Assembly (NCBI GenBank): GCA_014377455.1
Contig: JACMPO010000134.1
Span: 1 to 34,032 of the forward strand
From: Flavobacterium sp.
Lineage (GTDB): Bacteria > Bacteroidota > Bacteroidia > Flavobacteriales > Flavobacteriaceae
Reading direction: 5' to 3'
Length of the DNA: 34,032 bases
How positions within the stretch are numbered: position 1 is the stretch's first letter; each line of letters starts with the position of its first letter. Positions 1 through 8,058 of the stretch are shown in pieces. The notes under the pieces are model-generated. The model made no database searches, had not been told where the DNA came from, and saw only the letters and a list, made by a program, of their open reading frames with translations. The translations under genes were made by a program, and so were the position numbers.

Positions 1-26
1 TCTAAAACTCTTAAATAATTTTTTAC

Positions 27-96
27 TATATTTGACATGAATATTGGTTTGTTTTGCGACTTCAAGATACTGAATTTCAGTATCTTGACCAATATT
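27..96 (+). other. Nested inverted repeat next to a -7-like box
   Basis: A TATATTTG box, matching the Bacteroidota -7 consensus TAnnTTTG, lies at 27-34. It is followed by an outer inverted repeat, AATATTGGT (40-48) with ACCAATATT (88-96). Inside is a perfect 12-bp inverted repeat, CAAGATACTGAA (63-74) and its complement (76-87), with a single T between. The left side has an unpaired stretch at about 49-62. A transcript starting a few bases after the box would begin at the left outer arm. The structure is seen directly; whether it is a leader, a recombination site or the scar of a mobile element is not known. Confidence 0.6.
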
Positions 97-606
97 TATT
101 TAATATATTTTATTCTAAATAATTACACCCAACGGGTTATTAATTATCTAAACTTAGAAAGTATTGAAGAAGAGAACTGGGTAAAAAATTATTCCAGTAA
201 ATTTAACAATGAAAAATGGTTAAGTTATTACGTTAATAATTCACAACAAGGTGGCGGAACAGAAATATTGATTAGATTACCAAAACCATCAACAGAAGAT
301 TTGCTAAATATTGTAATAAATTCTCAATGTGAAAATGAAGTTGAAACAGGTTGTTTAATTCTATTAAATAATGAAGAAATTAGCAAAACGGAGTTTAGGT
401 CAAGACTTATACAAGAATTAGAAAAAAATGGTGATCAAAAAAGACAAAAAACCATAATTGATATAACAAATCTCACATCTACAATAAATCGAAGAGAAAT
501 AATCGGAAAATCATTAAATCAAATTAACGAAGACGAGAATTATTTCAAAAATATTTCAGAAAGAGCAATAAAAATTGAGACAGCTAATAATAGGGGTAGC
601 CGTTGA
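37..606 (+). CDS. Hypothetical protein, uncertain start, possibly 5'-truncated
   Basis: This 189-residue protein is not recognised. It is hydrophilic and acidic to mixed in charge after a hydrophobic N-terminal stretch, with a Gly-Gly-Gly turn near residue 72 and a charged C-terminal half. No other Met occurs in the frame, so ATG 37 is the only conventional start. That ATG lies 3 bases after a -7-like box and its first 20 codons are made of the nested inverted repeat, so the N-terminus may be accidental. The gene may be a fragment that lost its original 5' end, or translation may begin at a non-ATG codon. It is followed by 219 bases without a gene. The general look is compatible with a small accessory or immunity-type protein, but no function is assigned. 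Confidence 0.45.
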   Translation: MNIGLFCDFKILNFSILTNIYLIYFILNNYTQRVINYLNLESIEEENWVKNYSSKFNNEKWLSYYVNNSQQGGGTEILIRLPKPSTEDLLNIVINSQCENEVETGCLILLNNEEISKTEFRSRLIQELEKNGDQKRQKTIIDITNLTSTINRREIIGKSLNQINEDENYFKNISERAIKIETANNRGSR

Positions 607-825
607 GCAACTCTCTTAAAAAACCTAATTATTCAAAATAAAAAGTAAAAACAACCTTGTTTAAGTTCATTTAAGCGGAGTTATTTTTTTAGTATTTTTG
701 AAAACCGCATCCTAGCAAAACAAAAAACTACAACGATTTGCAAAACTAGAAAAAGTAGTATCTTTAGGCGGCTATTTGATGGTTAGTGTTAAGCGTAGCG
801 GACGACACAACAACTACAAACGACA
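607..825. other. Intergenic stretch of an accessory region
   Basis: No convincing ORF or strong terminator was seen. Only short inverted repeats are present, for example GTTG/CAAC at 602-611 and ACAA/TTGT near 652-661. The last 60 bases before the next gene are richer in G+C than the surroundings and share the base style of that gene, so they may have arrived with it. Confidence 0.4.
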
Positions 826-1506
826 ATGAAAAAAGGAATAATAATACTTGCACTTTTAGGACTTACAATTTTTGGTGGACTTTACGCCAAACGAAAATTT
901 TACGACCCGAAACACCGACTTGACAATGCAAGAGAGGAAGTAAAACAACTTGCTGCCAATGACAAAATAAAAAATGGCGACCTAATTTTTCAGACCTCAC
1001 TTTCAGGACAAAGCAAAGCTATTCAACTTGCGACAAAATCAAAATATTCTCATTGCGGTCTTATCTACAAAGACGGCAACGAATTTTATGTTTTTGAAGC
1101 GGTAGAACCAGTTAAGCGGACACCACTTGACAAATGGATAGCTAAGGGAAAAGACGGAAAATATGTAATCAAAAGACTAAAAAATGCAGACCAAGTTTTA
1201 ACTCACGCAACAATTACCAAAATGAAACAAGTTGGCGACCAGTTTAAAGGAAAAAGCTACGACCTAACTTTTGAGTGGTCGGACGACAAAATATATTGCT
1301 CCGAACTTATTTGGAAAATCTACCAACGTGCGACAGGAATAGAAATCGGCAAACTTGAAAAACTTAGTGACTTTGACTTGACAAACGAAGCGGTTAAGAA
1401 AAAAATGAAGGAACGTTACGGAGACAAAATCCCGAACAATGAAATTGTAATTTCACCAGCAGCAATTTTTGACAGCGAATTATTAATTAATGTAAAAGCA
1501 AACTGA
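826..1506 (+). CDS. YiiX/YebB-like NlpC/P60 family cysteine hydrolase
   Basis: This 226-residue protein has an N-terminal hydrophobic segment (about 4-21) that should anchor it or act as a signal, placing the catalytic part outside the cytoplasm. The family hallmarks of the permuted papain-like YiiX fold are visible: KNGDLIFQ near residues 49-56, the YSHCGLIY motif with the likely catalytic His near residue 77, and YCSELIWKIY with the likely nucleophilic Cys near residue 164. Family members are predicted amidases or peptidases; the substrate is not known. The gene stops one base before the next start. Its codon use is strikingly different from the rest of the window: every Asp codon I read is GAC and CTT is common for Leu, which suggests recent transfer. 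The family call is firm, the biological role is open. Confidence 0.8.
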   Translation: MKKGIIILALLGLTIFGGLYAKRKFYDPKHRLDNAREEVKQLAANDKIKNGDLIFQTSLSGQSKAIQLATKSKYSHCGLIYKDGNEFYVFEAVEPVKRTPLDKWIAKGKDGKYVIKRLKNADQVLTHATITKMKQVGDQFKGKSYDLTFEWSDDKIYCSELIWKIYQRATGIEIGKLEKLSDFDLTNEAVKKKMKERYGDKIPNNEIVISPAAIFDSELLINVKAN

Positions 1507-1507
1507 T

Positions 1508-1948
1508 TTGAAAAAAAGACGAATAATTATTCTTACTTTTTTACTGTTTATATCATTTCAAAATTTTTCGCAAGAAATAAAAACTGGAAATGATAAATTA
1601 GTTATTGATTCCTTAAAATTTCCAAGACAAAAAAATTTCCAAGAGCATGTAGATATGTTGTTTCATAATAAATATTTAGGTTTTGAAGAAGAAAAAAAAA
1701 TAAATTATTATGACATTTTAGACACACCAGAAAAAGCTAAAATGTTTGCAATTAATTTAGGATTGATGCGATATCCGAAAAATAAATATTACATCGAAAA
1801 TTATGTAAAAATCAGCGAAGACAAAACAAAAAAGTTGTGGTTTATAATGACAAGACTAGGAGAACCTGGAAAAGTTTTTGATGGCGATTTAAGCATTATA
1901 GTCAAGAAAAATGATTGTTCAGTAATTATGTTTACGAACCATTTTTAA
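1508..1948 (+). CDS. Hypothetical secreted protein
   Basis: This 146-residue protein starts at a TTG one base after the preceding stop codon, so it is probably translated from the same message. Residues 1-21 form a signal peptide: KKRR, a hydrophobic core, and a likely cut after an NFSQ-type end. The mature part is short, charged and has no motif I recognise. Codon use is AT-rich with mixed GAT and GAC, more like the host than the gene before it. The tight spacing suggests a functional pairing with the YiiX-like hydrolase, but that is inference only. The TTG start is chosen because it gives a full signal peptide and no ATG lies nearby. Confidence 0.6.
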   Translation: MKKRRIIILTFLLFISFQNFSQEIKTGNDKLVIDSLKFPRQKNFQEHVDMLFHNKYLGFEEEKKINYYDILDTPEKAKMFAINLGLMRYPKNKYYIENYVKISEDKTKKLWFIMTRLGEPGKVFDGDLSIIVKKNDCSVIMFTNHF

Positions 1949-2059
1949 AATACCATCATCGAAAAATGTTTATTTTTAAAATTACATTGCTTAAAGTCAG
2001 GAGATATTTGCGGAGCTTTTCATAAGGACTTTTTGAGCAGGTGGTGGAAATTAAAGTAA

Positions 2060-2287
2060 TCAAAAAAGTAATATGTAAATAATTTTTAAGATTAATACAA
2101 TAATTAAAAATATTGACATGAAGTAAATTCTTTTACAAACATGGTGAATAAATTGATTATAAGTTCTAGTATTAATTATTGTAACTTCATTATTTCTTTT
2201 TTTATAGTTTTTTATCCAATATCTAAAAATAAACATTATCAATAGTAATAAAATAAAAAATGGAATTATAGGATATATATTTTTCAT
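2060..2287 (-). CDS. Small two-segment membrane protein, hypothetical
   Basis: This 75-residue product has two strongly hydrophobic segments, about residues 5-22 and 54-74, separated by a basic, polar loop. It starts at an ATG whose upstream bases are A-rich, as usual for this group. It converges on the secreted-protein gene at 1508-1948. No family is recognised. In DNA this AT-rich, Phe/Ile/Leu-rich frames can arise by chance, so the call is cautious; the regular alternation of membrane segment, basic loop and membrane segment argues for a real small protein. Confidence 0.4.
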   Translation of the reverse strand: MKNIYPIIPFFILLLLIMFIFRYWIKNYKKRNNEVTIINTRTYNQFIHHVCKRIYFMSIFLIIVLILKIIYILLF

Positions 2288-2324
2288 TTTTAAAAGGTTT
2301 ACTATTAAAGTTTAAACCATCACG

Positions 2325-2352
2325 TTAGCTCGGTTTTGCAATCCGTGCCTAA
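2325..2352. repeat. REP-like imperfect palindrome
   Basis: Left arm TTAGCTCGG (2325-2333) pairs with CCGTGCCTAA (2343-2352), allowing one mismatch and one bulged base, around the loop TTTTGCAAT. The element is G+C-richer than its surroundings and stands alone between genes. From memory, short elements of the form GGCACGGATT-GCAAAT-CCGTGC recur between genes in Flavobacterium genomes and resemble REP sequences; this could not be checked here. Confidence 0.5.
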
Positions 2353-2417
2353 ATCAAATTCAAACGAGTTCAAATATAACAAATACTAGAAATACCGTAA
2401 AATACCTTAAATTTTTA

Positions 2418-4715
2418 TTACAATTTCACCTCAAAATTCTTAATTCTCTTTTGCTTTTCTTGTGCATCTACCACAGCCACTGCAGCCATATTTACCATTT
2501 CTTCTACGCTTGCACCGAGTTGAAAAATATGAACTGGTTTTTCCATACCCAGCATAATAGGTCCTACAGAATCTACTTTATATAATTCCTTTAGTAATTT
2601 ATAGGTAATATTAGCCGATTCTAAATTAGGGAATATTAAAGTGTTGACTTTTTTGCCTGCAAGCTTTGAAAACGGAAACTTTTTTTGCAACATTTCAGGG
2701 TTTAAAGCAAAATCGGTTTGAATCTCCCCATCTACAATTAAATCTGGGTAATATTTGTGCAAATAGGCAACTGCTTCGCGTACTTTAGTAGCACTATGAT
2801 GGGTAGACGAGCCAAAATTTGAAAACGAAACCATCGCTATTACAGGTTGCATCCCAAACATTCGTACTGTTTTTTCGGTCATCAAAGCAATTTTAGCTAA
2901 ATCATCGGCTGATGGATCTGGATTTATTGCAGTATCAGATAAAAACATGGGACCTCTATTAGTCATCATCATATTTGTAGTAGCAATAAGCGATATTCCG
3001 GGAGCTTTCCCTATGAGTTGCATCAATGGTTTCACTACAGATGGGTAACTTCGAGAGTAGCCAGAAACCATAGCATCAGCATCGCCTTGATTTACCATCA
3101 TGGCGGCAAAATAATTTCGCTCACGCATCCATTTTTGTGCATCGAGCAATGAAATGCCACGTCTTTGTCGCTGTTTCCAAAAGATATCGGCATACTCTAA
3201 TCTCCGTTTATCTTCACCTTTAGTTTTTGGATCAAATATGGGAACATCTGCATCAAAACCAAGTTCTTCTTTAAGTTCTAAAATATCTTCTTTTTTACCT
3301 AATAATATTGGATGTCCTATGCCTTCTTCATAAACTATTTGTGCTGCTTTTAAAACATCGAGATGATCGGCTTCGGCAAAAACTATTCTTTTTGGGTCAG
3401 TTTTTGCACGATTGGTTAACATTCTAACCATTTTATTATCAGACCCTAAACGCTCTAAAAGTTCTTCTTCATATTTTTGCCAATCTACAATTGGATTCAA
3501 AGCCACACCGCTTTCCATAGCTGCTTTTGCAACTGCAGGCGCAACCATGGTTATTAACCTTGGGTCAAATGGTTTTGGGATTATATAATCTTTTCCAAAG
3601 TTTAATCGTGTTTCGCCATATGCAATATTCACTTGTTCTGGAACGTGTTCTTTCGCTAGAGCAGCCAATGCATTTACCGCTGCCATTTTCATGGCTTCAT
3701 TTATTTTTGTAGCTCTAACATCAAGTGCACCTCTAAAAATATAAGGAAAACCCAACACATTATTAACCTGATTAGGATGGTCTGACCTTCCCGTTGCCAT
3801 AATAATATCGTCCCGAGTTGCAATTGCTAAATTATAATCAATCTCTGGAACTGGATTTGCCATCGCAAAAACAATAGGTGTTTTTGCCATACCGAGTAAC
3901 ATTTCTGGTTTTAGAATATTTCCTGCAGAAAGTCCTAAAAACACATCGGCATTTTGCAATGCTTCACCCAAATTAATATTTTTTCTTCCGTAAGAATATT
4001 TCTTTTGAAGTTCAGATAAATCGGTTCTATCATCAGATAAAACGCCGTCTTTATCAAACATAATGATATTTTGAAGCTGTACTCCAAGCAAAACATACAA
4101 GTTTGCACAAGCCAAAGCAGCAGAGCCAGCTCCAGAAACAACAATTTTAATTTTGGTAATGTCTTTTTCTGCAATTTCTAGTGCGTTTAATAAAGCCGCC
4201 GACGAAATAATTGCAGTTCCATGCTGATCGTCGTGCATTACAGGAATATTTAACTCCTCAACTAATCGTCGTTCTATTTCAAAAGATTCTGGTGCTTTAA
4301 TGTCTTCTAGATTGATGCCTCCAAAAGTGGGCGCTATATTTTTTACAGTTTCTATAAATGCATCGATGTCTTTAGTGTCAATTTCGATATCAAAAACATC
4401 TATATCGGCAAATATTTTAAACAATAACGCTTTTCCTTCCATAACTGGTTTTGAAGCCTCCGGACCAATATCGCCAAGACCTAAAACCGCAGTACCATTA
4501 GTAATTACAGCAACAAGATTTCCCTTTGCAGTATATTTGTAAACATTATTTATGTCTTTTACAATTTCTAAACAAGGCTCGGCAACTCCAGGAGAATAAG
4601 CTAATGAAAGGTCTCTTTGGGTAGCATATTTTTTAGTAGGCACAACCTGAATTTTTCCGGGAGTGGGTTTTGCATGATATAAAAGTGCCTCTCTACGTTT
4701 ACTGTCTTTGTGCAT
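2418..4715 (-). CDS. maeB: NADP-dependent malic enzyme with phosphotransacetylase-like domain
   Basis: The product oxidatively decarboxylates malate to pyruvate, making NADPH, in the cytoplasm. The 765 residues match the length of the large MaeB type. The malic domain comes first, with YSPGVAEPC around catalytic Tyr40, Lys95 in MEGKALLFK, and [12 protein letters not shown] at 131-142. Next is the NAD(P)-binding domain, with HDDQHGTAI (161-169) and GAGSAA (195-200). From about residue 430 to the end is a phosphotransacetylase-like domain, which in this family has a regulatory role. ATG 4715 is chosen over the frame's ATG at 4757 because homologous proteins begin near [21 protein letters not shown] and a -7 box lies between the two. 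The gene appears to be transcribed alone; no terminator hairpin was seen downstream. Confidence 0.95.
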   Translation of the reverse strand: MHKDSKRREALLYHAKPTPGKIQVVPTKKYATQRDLSLAYSPGVAEPCLEIVKDINNVYKYTAKGNLVAVITNGTAVLGLGDIGPEASKPVMEGKALLFKIFADIDVFDIEIDTKDIDAFIETVKNIAPTFGGINLEDIKAPESFEIERRLVEELNIPVMHDDQHGTAIISSAALLNALEIAEKDITKIKIVVSGAGSAALACANLYVLLGVQLQNIIMFDKDGVLSDDRTDLSELQKKYSYGRKNINLGEALQNADVFLGLSAGNILKPEMLLGMAKTPIVFAMANPVPEIDYNLAIATRDDIIMATGRSDHPNQVNNVLGFPYIFRGALDVRATKINEAMKMAAVNALAALAKEHVPEQVNIAYGETRLNFGKDYIIPKPFDPRLITMVAPAVAKAAMESGVALNPIVDWQKYEEELLERLGSDNKMVRMLTNRAKTDPKRIVFAEADHLDVLKAAQIVYEEGIGHPILLGKKEDILELKEELGFDADVPIFDPKTKGEDKRRLEYADIFWKQRQRRGISLLDAQKWMRERNYFAAMMVNQGDADAMVSGYSRSYPSVVKPLMQLIGKAPGISLIATTNMMMTNRGPMFLSDTAINPDPSADDLAKIALMTEKTVRMFGMQPVIAMVSFSNFGSSTHHSATKVREAVAYLHKYYPDLIVDGEIQTDFALNPEMLQKKFPFSKLAGKKVNTLIFPNLESANITYKLLKELYKVDSVGPIMLGMEKPVHIFQLGASVEEMVNMAAVAVVDAQEKQKRIKNFEVKL

Positions 4716-4739
4716 TTTGTTTGCTTTTATTATGACTTG

Positions 4740-4747
4740 CAAAGGTA
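4740..4747 (-). promoter_or_regulatory. Putative maeB -7 box
   Basis: Read on the minus strand this is TACCTTTG, a full match to TAnnTTTG. It lies 25 bases upstream of the chosen maeB ATG, leaving a leader of roughly 18 bases. No TTG at the usual 17-23 base spacing was found, so the -33 element is missing or weak. Confidence 0.5.
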
Positions 4748-4834
4748 AAAGTATCAACCAATAATGGAAACTTTTATAAGATTTGTTTTAAAAATATAAT
4801 ATGAAGAAAGTTTAAATGGATTTTAAGTTAATGT

Positions 4835-5971
4835 TTACTGTCCTAACTTTTTTTCAATTTCATTTAGAATATAAATATAATCTTCTTGATTTTTTAAAAA
4901 GTCTACATGTGAAACATCAATAATTAAAACATTTAAATCTTTTTGCGATTTAATATAATCTAAATAACCGTTGTTTATTTTTTCCAAATAAGCCGCATCA
5001 ATTTCTTGTTCATAACTACGACCTCTTCGTTTTATATTTTGAAGTAATCTTTCACTATTTTGATATAAATAAATATACAAATCTGGTTTTGGCATTTCTT
5101 TGTAAATGATGTCAAAAAGTGTTTTGTATAATCTAAATTCATCTTCTGCAAGAGTAACTTTTGCAAAAATTAATGATTTAAATATATGATAATCAGCAAT
5201 TAAAAAATCTTTAAAGAGATCAAATTGTGCTAAATCATCTGAAATTTGTTGGTATCGATCTGCCAAAAAAGACATTTCTAACGGGAATGCAAATCGATTT
5301 TGATCTTTGTAAAATTTAGGTAAAAAAGGATTGTCAGCAAAGCGTTCCAAAACTGTTTTTGCATTAAAATCGTCTGCAATTTTTGTTGCTAATGTGGTTT
5401 TTCCAGCTCCAATATTTCCTTCTATTGCAATATAATTGAGTTGTTCTAAAGTAATTTTTTGAAGTGGCGATTCCAATTTAGAAATCATTACACAACTAGT
5501 TTGATCTTCACAAGTAGTTATCAACTCAGCAACAGATTGATTTAATATGGGATGTTTCCATTGACCAAAAATTTCTTTCATGGGTAACAACACAAACTTT
5601 CGATCTTGTAAATGCTTGTGGGGAATTTGAAGTGAATCGCTTACAATAACTTCATCATCAAATAAAATTAAGTCAATATCAATAATTCTTGCTTGATATT
5701 GATGACTTAAATTTCGAGTACGACCCATTTTTTTTTCTATCTGCAAACATCTTTTTAAAACTTTTTGAGCTTTTTTATGTGTATGAATTAAAATAGCACA
5801 ATTGTAGAAGGAATCGCTATCAAAACCCCAAGAATCCGACTCAAAAAGAGAAGAAACCTTTACAACAGTCCCAACTTCAAGATGCAAAAAGCGTATACAT
5901 TGCTCAATGTTTTCTAGTCGATTTCCTAAATTACTTCCAATAGAAAGTAAAATTTGATGTTGTGAGTTCAT
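4835..5971 (-). CDS. folK: Fused HPPK (FolK) and deoxynucleoside kinase
   Basis: The 378-residue protein joins two enzymes. Residues 1-155 are 6-hydroxymethyl-7,8-dihydropterin pyrophosphokinase of folate synthesis: SIGSNLGNR near residues 10-18 and the signature RIIDIDLILF at 95-104, with the metal-binding Asp98 and Asp100. Residues 178-378 form a deoxynucleoside kinase of the dCK/dGK type: P-loop GNIGAGKT at 185-192, ERFADNPFLPKFY at 209-221, and FLADRYQQ around 241-248. The second part phosphorylates deoxynucleosides using ATP. The protein is cytoplasmic. The fusion is, as far as I recall, common in Flavobacteriaceae. Both domains keep their key residues, so both are probably active. It is divergent from sppA with a shared 138-base upstream region. 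Confidence 0.92.
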   Translation of the reverse strand: MNSQHQILLSIGSNLGNRLENIEQCIRFLHLEVGTVVKVSSLFESDSWGFDSDSFYNCAILIHTHKKAQKVLKRCLQIEKKMGRTRNLSHQYQARIIDIDLILFDDEVIVSDSLQIPHKHLQDRKFVLLPMKEIFGQWKHPILNQSVAELITTCEDQTSCVMISKLESPLQKITLEQLNYIAIEGNIGAGKTTLATKIADDFNAKTVLERFADNPFLPKFYKDQNRFAFPLEMSFLADRYQQISDDLAQFDLFKDFLIADYHIFKSLIFAKVTLAEDEFRLYKTLFDIIYKEMPKPDLYIYLYQNSERLLQNIKRRGRSYEQEIDAAYLEKINNGYLDYIKSQKDLNVLIIDVSHVDFLKNQEDYIYILNEIEKKLGQ

Positions 5972-6009
5972 GTGCGCAAAATAACTAAAAGAATTTCAGA
6001 ATATACCTT

Positions 6010-6017
6010 TATTTTTG
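6010..6017 (+). promoter_or_regulatory. Possible sppA -7 box
   Basis: TATTTTTG fits TAnnTTTG and lies about 90 bases upstream of the chosen sppA ATG, in the gap shared with the divergent folK fusion. No correctly spaced TTG was found upstream. The long leader makes this only a moderate candidate. Confidence 0.3.
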
Positions 6018-6109
6018 TAGCTGTTGATAACTATTTTGTAAAGAAAATTAATGTAATGATTTGTAACAAACTAGCACTATTGACTACTAATTATAAAAAA
6101 ATAGAGTCT

Positions 6110-7879
6110 ATGAGATTTTTAGGTAATGTGTTGGCTACAATTGTTGGGCTGTTTGTATTTATAATGATTAGTTTTTTTGGACTTTTATTACTTGGAGTAC
6201 TTTTTGGAAGTAGTGACGAAAAAGTTCACGTCAAAAAAAATTCCGTAATCGATTTAGATTTATCAAAAATAAATTACGATTATGCGGGAAAAACTATCTA
6301 TAAAGATATGGAAATTTTAAATGGTCGTGACCAACACAACGGATTATCAGATGTTATTAAAGCAATAGAATATTCAAAAACCGATGATGATATAAAGGGA
6401 ATTTCAATTCTGAATAACAATTCAAATCTCGGAATGGCGCAGTCAAAAGCACTTCGAGATGAGCTGGAAAGTTTCAAAAAATCGGGCAAATTTGTATATT
6501 CCTATGCTGATGCTTATTCACAAAAAGATTATTACTTAAATTCTGTTGCAAATGCAATTTATTTAAACCCAATTGGCGAATTGGAATTCAAAGGATTGGG
6601 TGCGGAAATTATGTTTTTCAAAGACTTTGAAGAAAAATCGGGTCTTAAAATGGAAATTATCAGACACGGGAAATACAAAAGTGCCGTTGAGCCTTTTCTT
6701 GAAAACAAAATGAGTGATGCCAATAAACAGCAAACTACCGAACTTTTAAATTCAATTTGGAGTACCGTTATAAGCGAAGTTTCCAAGAGTAGAAATGTTT
6801 CTGAAACACGTTTAAATCAAATTGCCGATGGACTTTTAGCGCGAACTCCAGAAATGGCAAAAGCTGAAAAATTAATTGATAAAATTGCTTATGAAGATGT
6901 GTATCAAGATGACATAAAAAAAATGATAAAGATTGATCAAGATGCTAAATTAGAATCGGTAAAAATTGAAGATTATGCCGAGAAAGTTGCAACATCAAGT
7001 ATCAACTTTGATTCATCAGATAAAATTGCAATTATTTATGCTCAAGGCGAAATAGGTAGTGGTGAAGGCGATGTAAATGTAATAGGGGAAGGCTCTATGA
7101 GACGCTCTTTACAGGAAGCTCGAAAAGATAAAGATGTAAAAGCAATAGTTTTAAGAGTTGATAGTCCAGGTGGAAATGCACTAACTTCTGAGCTCATTTG
7201 GAGAGAAATCGAACTTACTAAGAAAGTAAAACCCGTGGTGGTTTCTATGGGAAATTATGCAGCATCTGGCGGTTATTACATTGCTTGCAACGCTAATAAA
7301 ATTTATGCCGAAGCCAATACAATAACTGGTTCGATAGGAGTTTTCGGAATGTTGCCTAACTTTTCTGTAGCAGCAACTAAGTTAGGATTAAATACTGAGC
7401 AAGTTAGAACCAATCAAAATGCCTCGGGTTACAGTCCATTTAAACCATTAGATGATAATTACCGCGCTTTTGCACAAGAAGGCGTTGAGAAAATATATAA
7501 CACATTTGTAAACCGCGTGGCTGTAGGCAGAAAAATGACTTTTGCGCAAGTTGATGCAATCGCTCAAGGTAGAGTTTGGAGCGGAAAAGATGCTCTAAAA
7601 ATTGGATTAATAGACAAAATTGGCGGCATGTATGATGCTATTGCAGAAGCTTCCAAACTAGGAAAAACCAAAGATTTCCGAATTAAAAATTATCCTGAAT
7701 ATGAAAAAGATTTTGGCGATTTACTAGGTAGTTTAGGGCTACCATTTGCCAAATCAAAATCTGAAATGATCATTAATGAAATAGGCGCCGAGAATTATAA
7801 AATCTTGCAACATGTTAAACAATTAACAAGTCAAAAAGGAGTGCAAGCCCGAATGGCTTATGAAATTAGTATTAAATAA
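6110..7879 (+). CDS. sppA: Signal peptide peptidase SppA, 67K type
   Basis: This membrane-bound serine protease degrades signal peptides left in the membrane after protein export. The 589 residues match the long, two-repeat SppA type. Residues 5-32 form the membrane anchor. The catalytic dyad is visible: Lys190 in GKYKSAVEPF (E. coli Lys209) and Ser386 in MGNYAASGGYYIA (E. coli Ser409). RVDSPGGNALTSE near 350-362 is the conserved strand of the C-terminal repeat. The frame is open back to 5972, but ATG 6110 is chosen because it places the anchor at the N-terminus as in homologues. The gene stands alone and ends in a strong terminator. Confidence 0.93.
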   Translation: MRFLGNVLATIVGLFVFIMISFFGLLLLGVLFGSSDEKVHVKKNSVIDLDLSKINYDYAGKTIYKDMEILNGRDQHNGLSDVIKAIEYSKTDDDIKGISILNNNSNLGMAQSKALRDELESFKKSGKFVYSYADAYSQKDYYLNSVANAIYLNPIGELEFKGLGAEIMFFKDFEEKSGLKMEIIRHGKYKSAVEPFLENKMSDANKQQTTELLNSIWSTVISEVSKSRNVSETRLNQIADGLLARTPEMAKAEKLIDKIAYEDVYQDDIKKMIKIDQDAKLESVKIEDYAEKVATSSINFDSSDKIAIIYAQGEIGSGEGDVNVIGEGSMRRSLQEARKDKDVKAIVLRVDSPGGNALTSELIWREIELTKKVKPVVVSMGNYAASGGYYIACNANKIYAEANTITGSIGVFGMLPNFSVAATKLGLNTEQVRTNQNASGYSPFKPLDDNYRAFAQEGVEKIYNTFVNRVAVGRKMTFAQVDAIAQGRVWSGKDALKIGLIDKIGGMYDAIAEASKLGKTKDFRIKNYPEYEKDFGDLLGSLGLPFAKSKSEMIINEIGAENYKILQHVKQLTSQKGVQARMAYEISIK

Positions 7880-7911
7880 CAATTTTAATAGTTCAATTAA
7901 TTTAAAATTCA

Positions 7912-7943
7912 AATCCGTTTGATCAGTCAAACGGATTTTTTTT
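7912..7943 (+). terminator. Rho-independent terminator of sppA
   Basis: Perfect 11-bp arms AATCCGTTTGA (7912-7922) and TCAAACGGATT (7927-7937) enclose the loop TCAG and run into eight T residues. It lies 33 bases after the sppA stop and separates sppA from the AsmA-like gene. Confidence 0.9.
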
Positions 7944-8058
7944 GCAACAAATTATCTAAATTATATAATTAATCTAAATCGAAAAAAACTAAATTTACCA
8001 TTTATAATTAAGGTACGTTTTTTGACTACTCATATTATTATTTAAAATCCCTGAAATT

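Noticed and set aside
607..825. Integron attC site
   Set aside because: The base style of the region suggested it, but no paired R and L core sites or integrase could be found.
1949..2059. Possible terminator or recombination site between convergent small genes
   Set aside because: AAAGTC/GACTTT arms are only 6 bp and widely spaced; too weak to call.
4716..4757. 14-residue N-terminal extension of MaeB
   Set aside because: Homologues begin near [11 protein letters not shown], and a -7 box lies within the extension.
5972..6109. N-terminal extension of SppA
   Set aside because: The frame is open, but the added 46 residues precede the membrane anchor, do not fit the family and contain a promoter-like box.
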